This document shows, in pieces, positions 8,087-15,763 of a DNA stretch of 57,722 bases. Origin of the DNA: Acidimicrobiaceae bacterium (GTDB lineage Bacteria; Actinomycetota; Acidimicrobiia; Acidimicrobiales; Poriferisodalaceae); the NCBI GenBank assembly GCA_002722565.1, contig PBMG01000003.1, forward strand, positions 150,553 to 208,274. Reading direction: 5' to 3'. A program made the translations under genes and the position numbers. The stretch's first letter is position 1, and every line of letters begins with the position of its first letter. The notes beneath the pieces were generated by a model. It ran no database searches and had not been told where the DNA came from. It was given only the letters and a program-made list of their open reading frames with translations.

Positions 8087-8104
8087 AGTACACTTGTGTA
8101 CACA
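8087..8104. promoter_or_regulatory. Candidate toxin-antitoxin operator (TGTACA repeats)
   Basis: A perfect 10-base palindrome TGTGTACACA lies at 8095-8104 with core TGTACA at 8097-8102, and a one-mismatch copy AGTACA at 8087-8092. TGTACA-centred paired repeats are the known operator of YefM-type antitoxins. The site is about 20 bases upstream of the antitoxin start, so autoregulation by the antitoxin is the natural reading. Confidence 0.6.
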
Positions 8105-8124
8105 TCTTTAGCTCTGGAGTGCTC

Positions 8125-8421
8125 ATGTCTGACTCGGTTTCGATTCATCATGTCGGAACTCGAGATCTTCGCGCCAACTTGGCGCACTACCTCCGTTCGG
8201 CCGAAGCTGGTCACACCATTCTGGTAACTGTCGATGGAAAGCTAGTTGCCCAGCTTGGGCCCGCGGGACAAGTCGACGAAAACCCTTCAGTTGATGCGCT
8301 CATCGCATCTGGTTTGGTCGAGGCGCCCACCAATTCGAATAGGCAACGGCCTAAGGAGATCTTTGATCTCCCTGCTGGATTATCTAGTGACCGTGCGTTG
8401 CGCGAAATTAGAGGCCGATAA
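8125..8421 (+). CDS. Phd/YefM-type antitoxin
   Basis: A 98-residue antitoxin. HHVGTRDLRANLAHYLRSAEAG followed by ILVTVDGKLVAQLGP is the Phd/YefM DNA-binding fold, and the acidic/flexible C-terminus would wrap the toxin. ATG 8125 is chosen because a TGGAG sequence lies 7 bases upstream; an in-frame GTG at 8119 is the alternative. It overlaps the toxin start by one base. The palindrome just upstream suggests that it represses its own promoter. Confidence 0.87.
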   Translation: MSDSVSIHHVGTRDLRANLAHYLRSAEAGHTILVTVDGKLVAQLGPAGQVDENPSVDALIASGLVEAPTNSNRQRPKEIFDLPAGLSSDRALREIRGR

Positions 8422-8846
8422 TGACCTTAGCTCTTGACAGTTCTGCCCTATTGAAACGCTATCTAGCTGAACCAGGGCACGAACTGGTGAACAAGTATTT
8501 AGAAGCAGATTCCGTTTGGTGCGCTTCGGTGTTGGCTAGGACTGAAGTTCAGCTGGCATTACATCGCGTTGCTTCGGGACCTATGGAGCAACAGGAACTT
8601 TGGTCTGCGTTCCGTGAGGATTGGACTCGTGTTGCTGTAGTTCCTGTTGATCAGCGATGCTTGGCGCGCGCGGTTGAGATTGGTGCGACTTTTCAGCTGG
8701 GAACCGTCGACGCTCTTCATCTAGCTGCCGCTGATCGACTTCCCCAACCCCTGACGTACCTCACTTTTGATAGTCATCAGATTCCAGCAGCTTTGGGTCT
8801 GGGGTTCGAGGTCGTGTCAACCCAGGAACCAGCGAGTGGCCCCTGA
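8421..8846 (+). CDS. PIN-domain toxin (VapC-like RNase)
   Basis: A 141-residue PIN ribonuclease. The four acidic metal ligands are in place: Asp6 (LALDSSALLKRY), Glu42 (ARTEVQLAL), Asp97 (TVDALHLAAA) and Asp117 (LTFDSHQ). VapC-type PIN toxins cut tRNA or rRNA. Pairing with a Phd/YefM antitoxin is common for actinobacterial VapC modules. Its start overlaps the antitoxin stop by one base. The toxin appears intact, so the module is probably functional. Confidence 0.88.
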   Translation: MTLALDSSALLKRYLAEPGHELVNKYLEADSVWCASVLARTEVQLALHRVASGPMEQQELWSAFREDWTRVAVVPVDQRCLARAVEIGATFQLGTVDALHLAAADRLPQPLTYLTFDSHQIPAALGLGFEVVSTQEPASGP

Positions 8847-8857
8847 GGTGCTCTCCC

Positions 8858-9331
8858 CTATTCTTCGCCAATGGAGGACTGCAAGTACCGTTCGATCCCT
8901 ATGCCATTGATCATTGATAGTTGGGTTTCGATCCAGTCAAGGTGGTTCTCTTCTCCAACTAAAAGATGTTCAACGAGTTCTCGACTTCCAGGGTCAGCTT
9001 GTTCTAAGCAAATCTGAACTCCGCGCCTGTATCTTTCAACCGCGTCTATTTCGAGTTGAAGATCAAGGTTGAGCTGCTCCTCGACGGACTCACCAATAGC
9101 AATGCTCCCTAACCGTTGAACATTCGGGTGCCCTTCAAGCAAAAGGATGCGTTCGATTAGCTTCTCAGCGTCGCGCATCTCTTCGATTGACTCTTCCCGA
9201 AAAGTATCAGCGAGACCTTTCCAACCCCAGTTCTCGCATATTTTAGCGTGAGCGAAATATTGGTTTATGGCTGTTAGTTCAGCTGTGAGCGCCTCGTTCA
9301 AAAATTCGATTACTGCCTCAGATCCCCGCAT
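8858..9331 (-). CDS. bfr: Bacterioferritin, with an altered ferroxidase ligand
   Basis: A 157-residue 24-mer-forming iron storage protein. It aligns without gaps through residue 100 with Escherichia coli Bfr: Glu18, Tyr25, Glu51, heme ligand Met52 and Glu94 are present, and a later EENHLDW supplies the final Glu and His. At position 54, where the ferroxidase centre normally has His, this protein has Asp (EEMRDAEKL; codon GAC checked on the minus strand). The N-terminus MRGSEAVIEFLNEAL fits the usual start. It lies 91 bases downstream of bfd in the same direction, forming an iron storage and release pair. Confidence 0.93.
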   Translation of the reverse strand: MRGSEAVIEFLNEALTAELTAINQYFAHAKICENWGWKGLADTFREESIEEMRDAEKLIERILLLEGHPNVQRLGSIAIGESVEEQLNLDLQLEIDAVERYRRGVQICLEQADPGSRELVEHLLVGEENHLDWIETQLSMINGIGIERYLQSSIGEE

Positions 9332-9422
9332 TGCCTGTGTCCCCCCGATCGTGCATAGAAGACCCTATACGCAGCGACCACTAGAGCACTAACAGTCATG
9401 CGCTGCTGCTCGTTTAAATGCC

Positions 9423-9608
9423 TTAAGCGACGGCAGATCGGATTGTGAAGGTCTGAGCGAAAGCGAGCCTTCGGACCTGTTCGACACAAGCGCCGCATTC
9501 TGTTCCCGCTCCGCAGCGACTAGCGATCTCTTCAACGCTTAAGGCACCGCTATCTAAGAGCTCCCTAATGGTGGAGTCATTTACGGCGCGACAATGGCAG
9601 ACAACCAT
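9423..9608 (-). CDS. bfd: Bacterioferritin-associated ferredoxin
   Basis: A 61-residue [2Fe-2S] protein that releases iron from bacterioferritin by reducing its heme. Cysteines 4, 6, 38 and 41 (VCHC and ECGAC) match the Bfd CxC-x31-CxxC pattern. Its start codon overlaps the stop of the upstream unknown gene as ATGA. It precedes bfr on the same strand, which is the standard functional pairing. The C-terminal tail is slightly hydrophobic and not typical. Confidence 0.88.
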   Translation of the reverse strand: MVVCHCRAVNDSTIRELLDSGALSVEEIASRCGAGTECGACVEQVRRLAFAQTFTIRSAVA

Positions 9609-9982
9609 CAGGGTAAGTGTTTCCTGTTGATCGTGATATCGCCCCGTACTCCCTTATCCAAAAGACCTAGAGCGGTGCTCAGTTGCACTGATTTACAAAC
9701 GGTGCTGATCCTGTTGGCACCCTTCAGTCTTGCAACGGGCCCAGGCTTTCCAAACTGAAGTTCCAGGCCGTCAACGCGCCTCATAGATGAAACCCATTGG
9801 CGAGCCCCTGCGTGGTCAATCGGCACCGGCACCAAGATGTACTCGTCATTGCCGTAGCGAATTTCACTCATACGGTCATCTATCGCTACAACCTCGTTTA
9901 TGACGGATCGCGGAGCAGCGCGCATTGATGGCCCTGGTGTTTCGGGGTTCTCTACGACCGACATCAAGCACACCTTACTCAT
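9608..9982 (-). CDS. Unknown protein coupled to bfd
   Basis: A 124-residue soluble protein with no recognised family. The core reads as mixed beta (EIRYGNDEYILVPVPID, then DGLELQFG) and the C-terminus has a KGANRISTVCKSVQLSTALGLL helical stretch. It overlaps bfd by one base (ATGA) and so is translationally coupled to it. Start codons at 9982 and 9964 are both possible; the second has AAGG about 8 bases upstream. Its position at the head of the bfd-bfr unit suggests an iron-related role, but that is inference from position only. Confidence 0.55.
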   Translation of the reverse strand: MSKVCLMSVVENPETPGPSMRAAPRSVINEVVAIDDRMSEIRYGNDEYILVPVPIDHAGARQWVSSMRRVDGLELQFGKPGPVARLKGANRISTVCKSVQLSTALGLLDKGVRGDITINRKHLP

Positions 9983-10079
9983 TTTGATTAGTGCAGGTAC
10001 CCTTCTTCGAAGGTCAGGCCGATATTTCTCTCAAAGAGAACATCACTTATGTCGACTATTTAGCTAACCAAAACGGAAG

Positions 10080-10126
10080 CAGCCGTCGTTCTCCTCTGAA
10101 TTTAACTCCAGTGAGAACGACGGCTG
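10080..10126 (-). terminator. Strong hairpin terminator after the FEA1-like gene
   Basis: CAGCCGTCGTTCTC (10080-10093) pairs perfectly over 14 bases with GAGAACGACGGCTG (10113-10126), with a 19-base loop. It lies 46 bases downstream of the stop of the FEA1-like gene. On that strand the stem is followed by a short T-rich stretch (CCGTTTTGG). It also separates that gene from the bfd unit. Confidence 0.75.
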
Positions 10127-10171
10127 GGACCTACTCACCCGAGGGTGAGCCCACCGTTCGTAGCAGTGGTC

Positions 10172-11413
10172 TTACTGCAAGCTTCCAATATCGTCTCGGC
10201 CGATCTCCAAGAGTCCCCATACTGGGTAGAGAGCGGTTCGGATTTCATCTGAAGACGGACCTGAGCCTGGCTCGTTATCCAGGTGATAGGCGCTGTTCAG
10301 AACTTCAATCGTCTCAGCGAACATTCCGAGGGCACCGAGCTCGGGTTCCATCACTCGCCAGAAGGCATAACCCTCAGCTTGATGGATACGTGCTTTAGCC
10401 ATATCTCCTGCGGCGAGATCATCCTCAACCTTCGAGGCATAGCGCATCACTGCCTGCGAATAAGTAATTACAACGCCGCGCTTGACCAACGTAACGGCAC
10501 TTGCAGCTGCTGCTGCGTTGCCTCGAAGCAATGCGTCTCGACCTGCAACCATCGCACCAAGAATGGCTTCGTTAGCCAAAGCGGTCTCACCGTCGGCGCC
10601 AAGGGTACCGAAGTTACCGCCGCGCTTGTTACCGGTTCCGTAAGGACCACAGCTACCTGCAGCTCCATGGAAGAAGGCCCAGCCTTCGTCCCAGTTGTGA
10701 ACAGCGCCTGCCCAGTTCCCGTCGCCAGCTTTCGCTATGGCGGAGTTGAGCTCGTGGGTTACATATGCAAGAAGAGCCTGGTTTTGCATACCCTTTTGCA
10801 CGCCCTGCTTCCTTACGCCATCAGCTTCGCCTGCGAACATTCCAGTTCCCTCAAGCGCTGAGGTAATGAATACGTCTAGGGAGCCAGCAGCACCGTAGTA
10901 ATCGTCGTGAGGGTGGTTCTTACCTTCTGCAGATGCAAATCCTCCAAGAGTTCGGAATGAACCATCACTCTTTTCGGCATTTTTGCCGTTGTTGTAAATG
11001 TCTGCGACAGCGTCGAAGTCAATAGTGTCAGCTCCGAGCAAATCATTCATGTCACACATATCGAGCACTAGTAAGCGATGGTTGTCGACATTCGATGCGT
11101 AGTCGTATCCACCTTCGCCCGCAGTCGCGTCGTCAGTCACTTCAGCACCCGCTGCTGGGGAACTCGAAGATGCTGAGGAGCTACCCGAGGACGATGAGCT
11201 TCCAGATGCTGAGGCGCTAGCAGACGCTGAAGCGCTGCTTGAACCGCTAGATGAACCAGAACCACTGCCTGAACCAGAACCACTACCACTACCACTAGAT
11301 GAGCTTGCTGAACCTACTTCGCGAACTGAAGCTCCGTCGTCTCCGCACGAGGCGGCGACAAGAGCAAACGCAAAGACCAGACCAAGCAATCTAAGCAAGG
11401 ACGAACGTTTCAT
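10172..11413 (-). CDS. FEA1-related iron-assimilation lipoprotein
   Basis: A 413-residue exported protein. Starting at ATG 11413, which has GGAGAA at good spacing, it gives a signal peptide ending ALVAASC, so the mature protein would be lipid-anchored. A linker of about 75 residues made mainly of Ser, Gly and Ala follows, then a helical domain with NHRLLVLDMCDMNDLLG, NHPHDDYYGAAGSLDVFI and HNWDEGWAFFHGAAGSCGPYGTG. I recognise this as the FEA1 (low-iron-induced algal protein) family, also found in marine bacteria. The His/Asp/Cys-rich segments could bind metal. Iron-related neighbours on both sides support an iron role. An upstream ATG at 11428 is less likely. Confidence 0.75.
   Translation of the reverse strand: MKRSSLLRLLGLVFAFALVAASCGDDGASVREVGSASSSSGSGSGSGSGSGSGSSSGSSSASASASASASGSSSSSGSSSASSSSPAAGAEVTDDATAGEGGYDYASNVDNHRLLVLDMCDMNDLLGADTIDFDAVADIYNNGKNAEKSDGSFRTLGGFASAEGKNHPHDDYYGAAGSLDVFITSALEGTGMFAGEADGVRKQGVQKGMQNQALLAYVTHELNSAIAKAGDGNWAGAVHNWDEGWAFFHGAAGSCGPYGTGNKRGGNFGTLGADGETALANEAILGAMVAGRDALLRGNAAAAASAVTLVKRGVVITYSQAVMRYASKVEDDLAAGDMAKARIHQAEGYAFWRVMEPELGALGMFAETIEVLNSAYHLDNEPGSGPSSDEIRTALYPVWGLLEIGRDDIGSLQ
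11157..11313. repeat. Low-complexity Ser/Gly/Ala linker repeats
   Basis: Within the FEA1-like gene, short tandem repeats encode runs of SG, SA and SSS residues. The DNA repeats units such as CCACTGCCTGAACCAGAA and GACGCTGAAGCGCT. Such slippage-prone stretches change length easily. The protein role is likely a flexible spacer between the lipid anchor and the folded domain. Confidence 0.8.
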
Positions 11414-11949
11414 GTTTGGCTTCTCCATAAGAAGATTAGAAGGGGAATAACACTGGCATGATAAGGCTTCCTAATAGTAATTATCAACCCTTAGTTTGAG
11501 GTTCTTACAATCGTAAAGATAATCTCATGGCGACAGAGTCCAAGGCTGCCAGTAGCACAACCCCTGACAACCGCCTGCAACTGCTCTTGGCGCTAAGAAA
11601 GCATCGTTTGGGGTAGATTTCGAGCAAATTTTATTTCTTCGTCATTTATGTTTGGCTTGCTTATCATTTTATGTTAAACACTTCTGCAACGTACCTGCGG
11701 ATCTTCGGATCCCTCGCCTCTTCGTGCTGGGGCGAGTTGTGGGTCGGGTCCGGCCTGGTGGGGATTCCCCTCCTTGCCAACGCTTCCTTTGCCTGCCTCG
11801 GGCAAAACCCTCCAACGGCGTGGGGCGGACCCGCCCACAACAGGTCACTACCGCGAGAGCGAAATTGATGCTTCACTGTTGCAAAGGCATAGAAGCGTCG
11901 AACCGAACAATCATGCCGGCACTGCTAACTTCACCGTAGGATCGATTCA
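11414..11949. other. Long intergenic region between FEA1-like and HugZ-like genes
   Basis: This 536-base stretch lies between divergent genes. It must hold promoters for both. A possible promoter reading right has TTGAGG and GATAAT 16 bases apart (GATAAT near 11518). A 29-codon ATG frame at 11527-11616 (MATESKAASSTTPDNRLQLL...) is present but has no ribosome site and is probably not a gene. The most notable content is the structured element at 11699-11841, listed separately. I see no tRNA or mobile element signature. Confidence 0.6.
11699..11841. ncRNA. Structured GC-rich element, candidate RNA or MITE-like repeat
   Basis: Several stems are stacked here. GGATC-TTCG-GATCC (11699-11712) is a hairpin with a UUCG loop. 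CTCGCC (11713-11718) pairs with GGCGAG (11731-11736). An outer stem joins GTTGTGGG and CGGGTCC (11736-11751, one bulged T) with GGACCCG and CCCACAAC (11827-11841), 15 pairs. Inside are GGGG-ATT-CCCC (near 11758-11770) and TTTGCC...GGCAAA (near 11788-11806). GC content is clearly higher than the flanks. It does not match RNase P, tmRNA, SRP or a riboswitch I know. Either strand could be transcribed. Confidence 0.4.
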
Positions 11950-12744
11950 ATGACCGACACTCCAGAACTTGAGCACGGTGCTGGGCAGGATGTCTCCCCA
12001 ACCGGTGACACTCACTCCTTTCCTAGCGATGCCGAACTGTCTCGTTCGTTGATGGCAACGAGCGCTACCGGCGTTTTGTCGACTCTCACCACGGAGGGAT
12101 ATCCCTATGGGAGCTTGGTTTCTCATATTGTCGATAATGCAGGCAACCCGGTCATCCTCATTTCAGATCTGGCAGAACACACAAAAAATGGTCGCTCCGA
12201 TAGTCGAGCCAGCCTGTTAGTTAATGCATCTCATACGTCTGAAGGTGATCCTCTAATTGGGGCAAGGCTGACACTGGTAGGGCGATTAAGTCTGGTCGAA
12301 GGCGAGAAAGCATTGGAAGAGAGCTACTTAGCGAAACACCCCTACTCAGCTGACTACGCGAACTTTAAGGATTTCAACTTTTGGAAACTCAACGTTGAAC
12401 GGTGCCGCTTCGTCGGTGGATTTGGTCATATGAGTTGGATGACTGCAAACGACTACCGCAATGCGGAAGAGGATCCATTTACTCAAAACGCTTCAGGCGC
12501 TATCGAACATATGAATGACGATCACGCAGATGCAAACCTGATCTTCGTTCAAGAGCGGGGCGGGATACCGAAAGCTAAGGAAGCAGAAATGGTCGGAGTA
12601 GACCGGTATGGAATGACTTTTCGTGTGCAAAGTGATTCTGGCGACAAGCTGAGCAGAGTGGCCTTTCCCGAGGTAGCAACAGAAGCCGCCCAACTCGAGC
12701 CATTTGTCATCGGTCTGTTGCGATCACTGCGCAACGACATCTAA
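11950..12744 (+). CDS. HugZ-like heme utilisation protein (PNPOx-like plus DUF2470)
   Basis: A 264-residue protein. Residues about 25-170 are a split-barrel flavin-reductase-like domain (LMATSATGVLSTLTTEGYPYGSLV, then GGFGHMSW), and residues about 180-260 are DUF2470 with the signature AIEHMNDDHADANL. This domain pair is typical of HugZ-type heme oxygenases and related heme-binding proteins, which open the heme ring to release iron. Position opposite the heme transport operon supports this. It converges with the ABC ATPase gene, 23 bases apart. Whether it has heme oxygenase activity or is a sensor or carrier cannot be decided from sequence. Confidence 0.82.
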   Translation: MTDTPELEHGAGQDVSPTGDTHSFPSDAELSRSLMATSATGVLSTLTTEGYPYGSLVSHIVDNAGNPVILISDLAEHTKNGRSDSRASLLVNASHTSEGDPLIGARLTLVGRLSLVEGEKALEESYLAKHPYSADYANFKDFNFWKLNVERCRFVGGFGHMSWMTANDYRNAEEDPFTQNASGAIEHMNDDHADANLIFVQERGGIPKAKEAEMVGVDRYGMTFRVQSDSGDKLSRVAFPEVATEAAQLEPFVIGLLRSLRNDI

Positions 12745-12767
12745 TAGCGCAAGCCTCGAGTCATCTG

Positions 12768-13571
12768 TCAAGCTTCACTACCTGCCCCTTTGTCAGTAGC
12801 GTCAGGCACACATAACGGCGTTCCCGTAACCGGGTCGGAAATCACAACCGCAGCCAAGCCGAAGACCTCCTGCATCATTCGACTGTTGACCACCTCTTCA
12901 GGGGCACCCTGGTTTGCAATTCTCCCGTTGTTCATGGCCACAACGTGGTCCGCATAACGACAACCTTGATTGATATCGTGCAGCACCATCACAACCGTTC
13001 TTCCTTCAGTCCGGTTGAGATCTCGCAAAAGGTCAAGTACTTCTACTTGATGAGCAATATCTAGATGAGTTGTCGGTTCATCTAAGAGCATCAAATCTGT
13101 TTCTTGGGCAAGAGCCATAGCGATCCAAGCTCGCTGCCGCTGGCCACCAGAAAGGTGATCGACATACTGGTCCGGATCATCCTCAAGGCCAGTCAAAACC
13201 AATGCATTCCTAACTGCCAGTTCATCCTCCGTAGACCACTGATCGAAAAGCCGCTGATGCGGATATCGGCCGCGGCGAACCAGGTCAAGGACAGTGACGC
13301 CTGATGGCGTTGTGGGACCTTGAGGGAGCAACCCAATTTGTTTCGCTACAGCCTTAGTCGGCTGGGCGTGGATGTCGCGCCCATTGAGCGTGATCACTCC
13401 CTCTGCAGGTCGAAGGACTCTGGCTAAGCCTCGGAGGCAGGTCGACTTTCCTGAGCCATTGGGGCCTATGATCGCAGTGATCTTTCCCTCCGGCACAATG
13501 AAGTCAAGGTCGTCAACAACCCGCTTACTGCCATAAGAGAGAACGACCTCAGAGGTTTCAAGATTTACCAT
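12768..13571 (-). CDS. Iron/heme ABC transporter ATPase (FepC/HmuV type)
   Basis: A 267-residue ATP-binding subunit energising iron-complex import. Walker A is GPNGSGKST near residue 36, the signature motif is LSGGQRQRAWIAMALAQ near 139, Walker B is LMLLDEPTTHLDIAHQ near 160 and the switch His is in VLHDINQ. These match the FecE/FepC/HmuV family. It is the last gene of the operon, 12 bases after the second permease gene. The ATP-driven partner subunits are the two FecCD permeases directly upstream. Confidence 0.93.
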   Translation of the reverse strand: MVNLETSEVVLSYGSKRVVDDLDFIVPEGKITAIIGPNGSGKSTCLRGLARVLRPAEGVITLNGRDIHAQPTKAVAKQIGLLPQGPTTPSGVTVLDLVRRGRYPHQRLFDQWSTEDELAVRNALVLTGLEDDPDQYVDHLSGGQRQRAWIAMALAQETDLMLLDEPTTHLDIAHQVEVLDLLRDLNRTEGRTVVMVLHDINQGCRYADHVVAMNNGRIANQGAPEEVVNSRMMQEVFGLAAVVISDPVTGTPLCVPDATDKGAGSEA

Positions 13572-13583
13572 TTACGGCTCTTT

Positions 13584-14714
13584 TCAAAGTGCGCGGTTAT
13601 ATCGAACAAGAATGAACAAGAAATAGGGGCCTCCCAAAGCTGCTGTTACAACCCCTACTGGGAGAGTGGTGGGAGCGAACAATTGCTGCGCTACTAGGTC
13701 GCAGCCCAGTAAGAACAATGCCCCAACCAAGCCAGTTAATAACAGACCGCCGCCAGTTAAGGGCCCGACGATCAATCTCACCATATGAGGCACAAGTAGT
13801 GCTACGAAACCTAGCGGGCCGATTACAGCTACGGCGATGGCCGCATATGCTGACGCCACCACGATGATGGCCATACGTTCCATCTCGACCCGACTGCCTA
13901 GGCCAATCGCCAATTCGTCCCCAAGTTGGAGAAGTCGAAGTTTGGGGACAAGAAGTAAAGCTAGTGGAGTGATTATCACGACACCCAGAGTGAGAATTCT
14001 GACGTCCGACCATGAACTTCCAAAGAGACTTCCTACTTGCCAGCGAGCTGCTGCAACAACCCGTTCGATCGGGTACTTGACCATTAGGTAGGTGATACCT
14101 GAGGCAAGAAGCGCGTTTATTCCAATCCCGATGAGAACCAGCCGACTTCCATTAACGCCCTGCTTCCACGCGAGCGAATAGATCAGGATGGCCGTCAATA
14201 CCGCCCCAACAAACGCTGCCCATGGCAACACACTCAAATCAGCTCCTACGGTGAGCACAAAAACTGCACAAAGAGCTGCACCAGTATTGATTCCGATTAC
14301 ATCAGGCGAGACCAACGGATTACCCAGCAAAGACTGAAACAACGCTCCAGAAATCGCTAGACAGAATCCAGCAAGCAGAGCGGCCAGTACTCGTGGGAAT
14401 CGCAAAGAGTTGACAACAAAATCGAACTCTCCTCCACGACTCCAAAGAGCAGTCTTAATAGCTTCGAACCTCGGAATGGGATACTCCCCTATTTCCAATC
14501 CTAGGAGACCTAGAAAAATCGTTAGAAGCAGAGTGCCCATGCATAAACGAAGCAATCGAAGATCGGTCAACCCGGAAAAAATCCTGCATCGCACTGCTCG
14601 TTGAGAGATTGTGATTCGTCTAGAAAGGCTGATTGCGATCGCGACACTGACAAAAGCGACCACCAGATAACTCAGAGTTTGCAACGACGGCGCCGCAAGC
14701 GATAAGAGGTTCAC
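13584..14714 (-). CDS. FecCD-family permease 2
   Basis: A 376-residue integral membrane protein with about ten hydrophobic segments. LRFPRVLAALLAGFCLAISGALFQSLLGNPLVSPDVIGINTGAA is present in spirit of the FecCD signature, here seen as RFPRVLAALLAG and NPLVSPDVIGINTG. Near the C-terminus GPLGFVALLVPHMVR is the segment that contacts the ATPase. The GTG start overlaps the stop of the first permease as GTGA, giving coupling. Two different permeases imply a heterodimeric channel, as in FecCD or FepDG, not the homodimer seen in HmuU. The first 50 residues are longer than usual. Confidence 0.92.
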   Translation of the reverse strand: MNLLSLAAPSLQTLSYLVVAFVSVAIAISLSRRITISQRAVRCRIFSGLTDLRLLRLCMGTLLLTIFLGLLGLEIGEYPIPRFEAIKTALWSRGGEFDFVVNSLRFPRVLAALLAGFCLAISGALFQSLLGNPLVSPDVIGINTGAALCAVFVLTVGADLSVLPWAAFVGAVLTAILIYSLAWKQGVNGSRLVLIGIGINALLASGITYLMVKYPIERVVAAARWQVGSLFGSSWSDVRILTLGVVIITPLALLLVPKLRLLQLGDELAIGLGSRVEMERMAIIVVASAYAAIAVAVIGPLGFVALLVPHMVRLIVGPLTGGGLLLTGLVGALFLLGCDLVAQQLFAPTTLPVGVVTAALGGPYFLFILVRYNRAL

Positions 14715-15718
14715 AAGCTAGTAAGCCTCCTTGAGCGGACAAGGAAAATTAAGAAAGGCGCGCCTACTAACGCAGTAACGATTCCCACTTGGAGTTCAAG
14801 TGGGGATACAACCATTCGACCGACGATGTCGGCCCCTAAGAGAAGACACGGGCCCGACGTGAGACACATGAGGGTGACCCATCGATAGTCCGAGCCGACT
14901 AGAGCACGGGCTATATGAGGTACTGCCAACCCCACAAACGCTATCGGGCCAGCTATTGCCACCGCTGATGCCGCCAGAGCTATAGACACAACTCCAGCGG
15001 ACAGTCGCACCAATCCAACCTTTTGACCGAGAGATACCGCAGTTTCTTCTCCAAGAGAAAGGGTGTTTAGAGACGAACCCAGCAATAGCGCTCCGACTAA
15101 CGCCACGACGATCAACGGGAACAAGAGGCGCGCTTCTTCGGTGCCTCTACCGGTCAAAGATCCTGCTAACCAGAAGCGTGCCTCGTCTAAAGTTTCTTCA
15201 TCTAGCAACAAAAGGGTTGACGTCCAAGCTGAAAGCAAAGCTGTGACCACAGCTCCGGCTAATGCCAATTTGACTGGGGTTGTCCCCCCTGGCCCAACCT
15301 GAGCAACTATGTAGACCAGAAAGCCTGCGACAACCGCTCCGATAAAAGCAAACCAGACATATCCGCTTGGCGAAAGAATATTGAGTCCGTGGATCGCTGT
15401 CACCATCGCGAAGGCAGCGCCCGCGTTAATTCCTAATATGCCAGGCCCTCCCAACGGGTTGCGAGTCACCCCCTGAGTTATCGCGCCGGCAACAGCTAGA
15501 CAACATCCCGAGATAATTGCCAAAACTGTTCGCGGTAACCGCAATTGACGAACCACGACTTGGCTTGTGTCGCTCGAATCGAAGTTAAAAAGCGCCGACC
15601 AAGCTTGACTCACATCAACTGAGACGGGGCCAACCATGAGACTCGTCAGGCTCATTAACGAAAGGGAAGCTACTCCCGCCAAAACCCACCAAAAAGGCCT
15701 ACTCATGTTGACCCTCAC
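14711..15718 (-). CDS. FecCD-family permease 1
   Basis: A 335-residue membrane permease. VVRQLRLPRTVLAIISGCC and ITQGVTRNPLGGPGILGINAG near residues 55-100 are the FecCD N-terminal signature; GPIAFVGLAVPHIARALVGSDYR near 265 is the ATPase-coupling region. About nine or ten membrane segments are visible. The start codon ATG 15718 is preceded by no strong ribosome site. It follows the binding-protein gene by 45 bases and overlaps permease 2. Confidence 0.93.
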   Translation of the reverse strand: MRVNMSRPFWWVLAGVASLSLMSLTSLMVGPVSVDVSQAWSALFNFDSSDTSQVVVRQLRLPRTVLAIISGCCLAVAGAITQGVTRNPLGGPGILGINAGAAFAMVTAIHGLNILSPSGYVWFAFIGAVVAGFLVYIVAQVGPGGTTPVKLALAGAVVTALLSAWTSTLLLLDEETLDEARFWLAGSLTGRGTEEARLLFPLIVVALVGALLLGSSLNTLSLGEETAVSLGQKVGLVRLSAGVVSIALAASAVAIAGPIAFVGLAVPHIARALVGSDYRWVTLMCLTSGPCLLLGADIVGRMVVSPLELQVGIVTALVGAPFLIFLVRSRRLTSL

Positions 15719-15763
15719 TTGTGCTTTTGGCCCCTAGCCAACTCCACTTAATCTCTTTTAAAG

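Noticed and set aside
9991-10398. 135-codon plus-strand frame
   Set aside because: Most of it is antisense to the FEA1-like gene and the rest crosses the terminator hairpin; residue content is not protein-like.
11459-11477. Possible iron box upstream of the FEA1-like gene
   Set aside because: Only 5 of 8 arm positions pair; not comparable to the hmuT dyad.
11527-11616. 29-codon frame MATESKAASS...
   Set aside because: No ribosome site, no flanking support, and no membrane or motif pattern.
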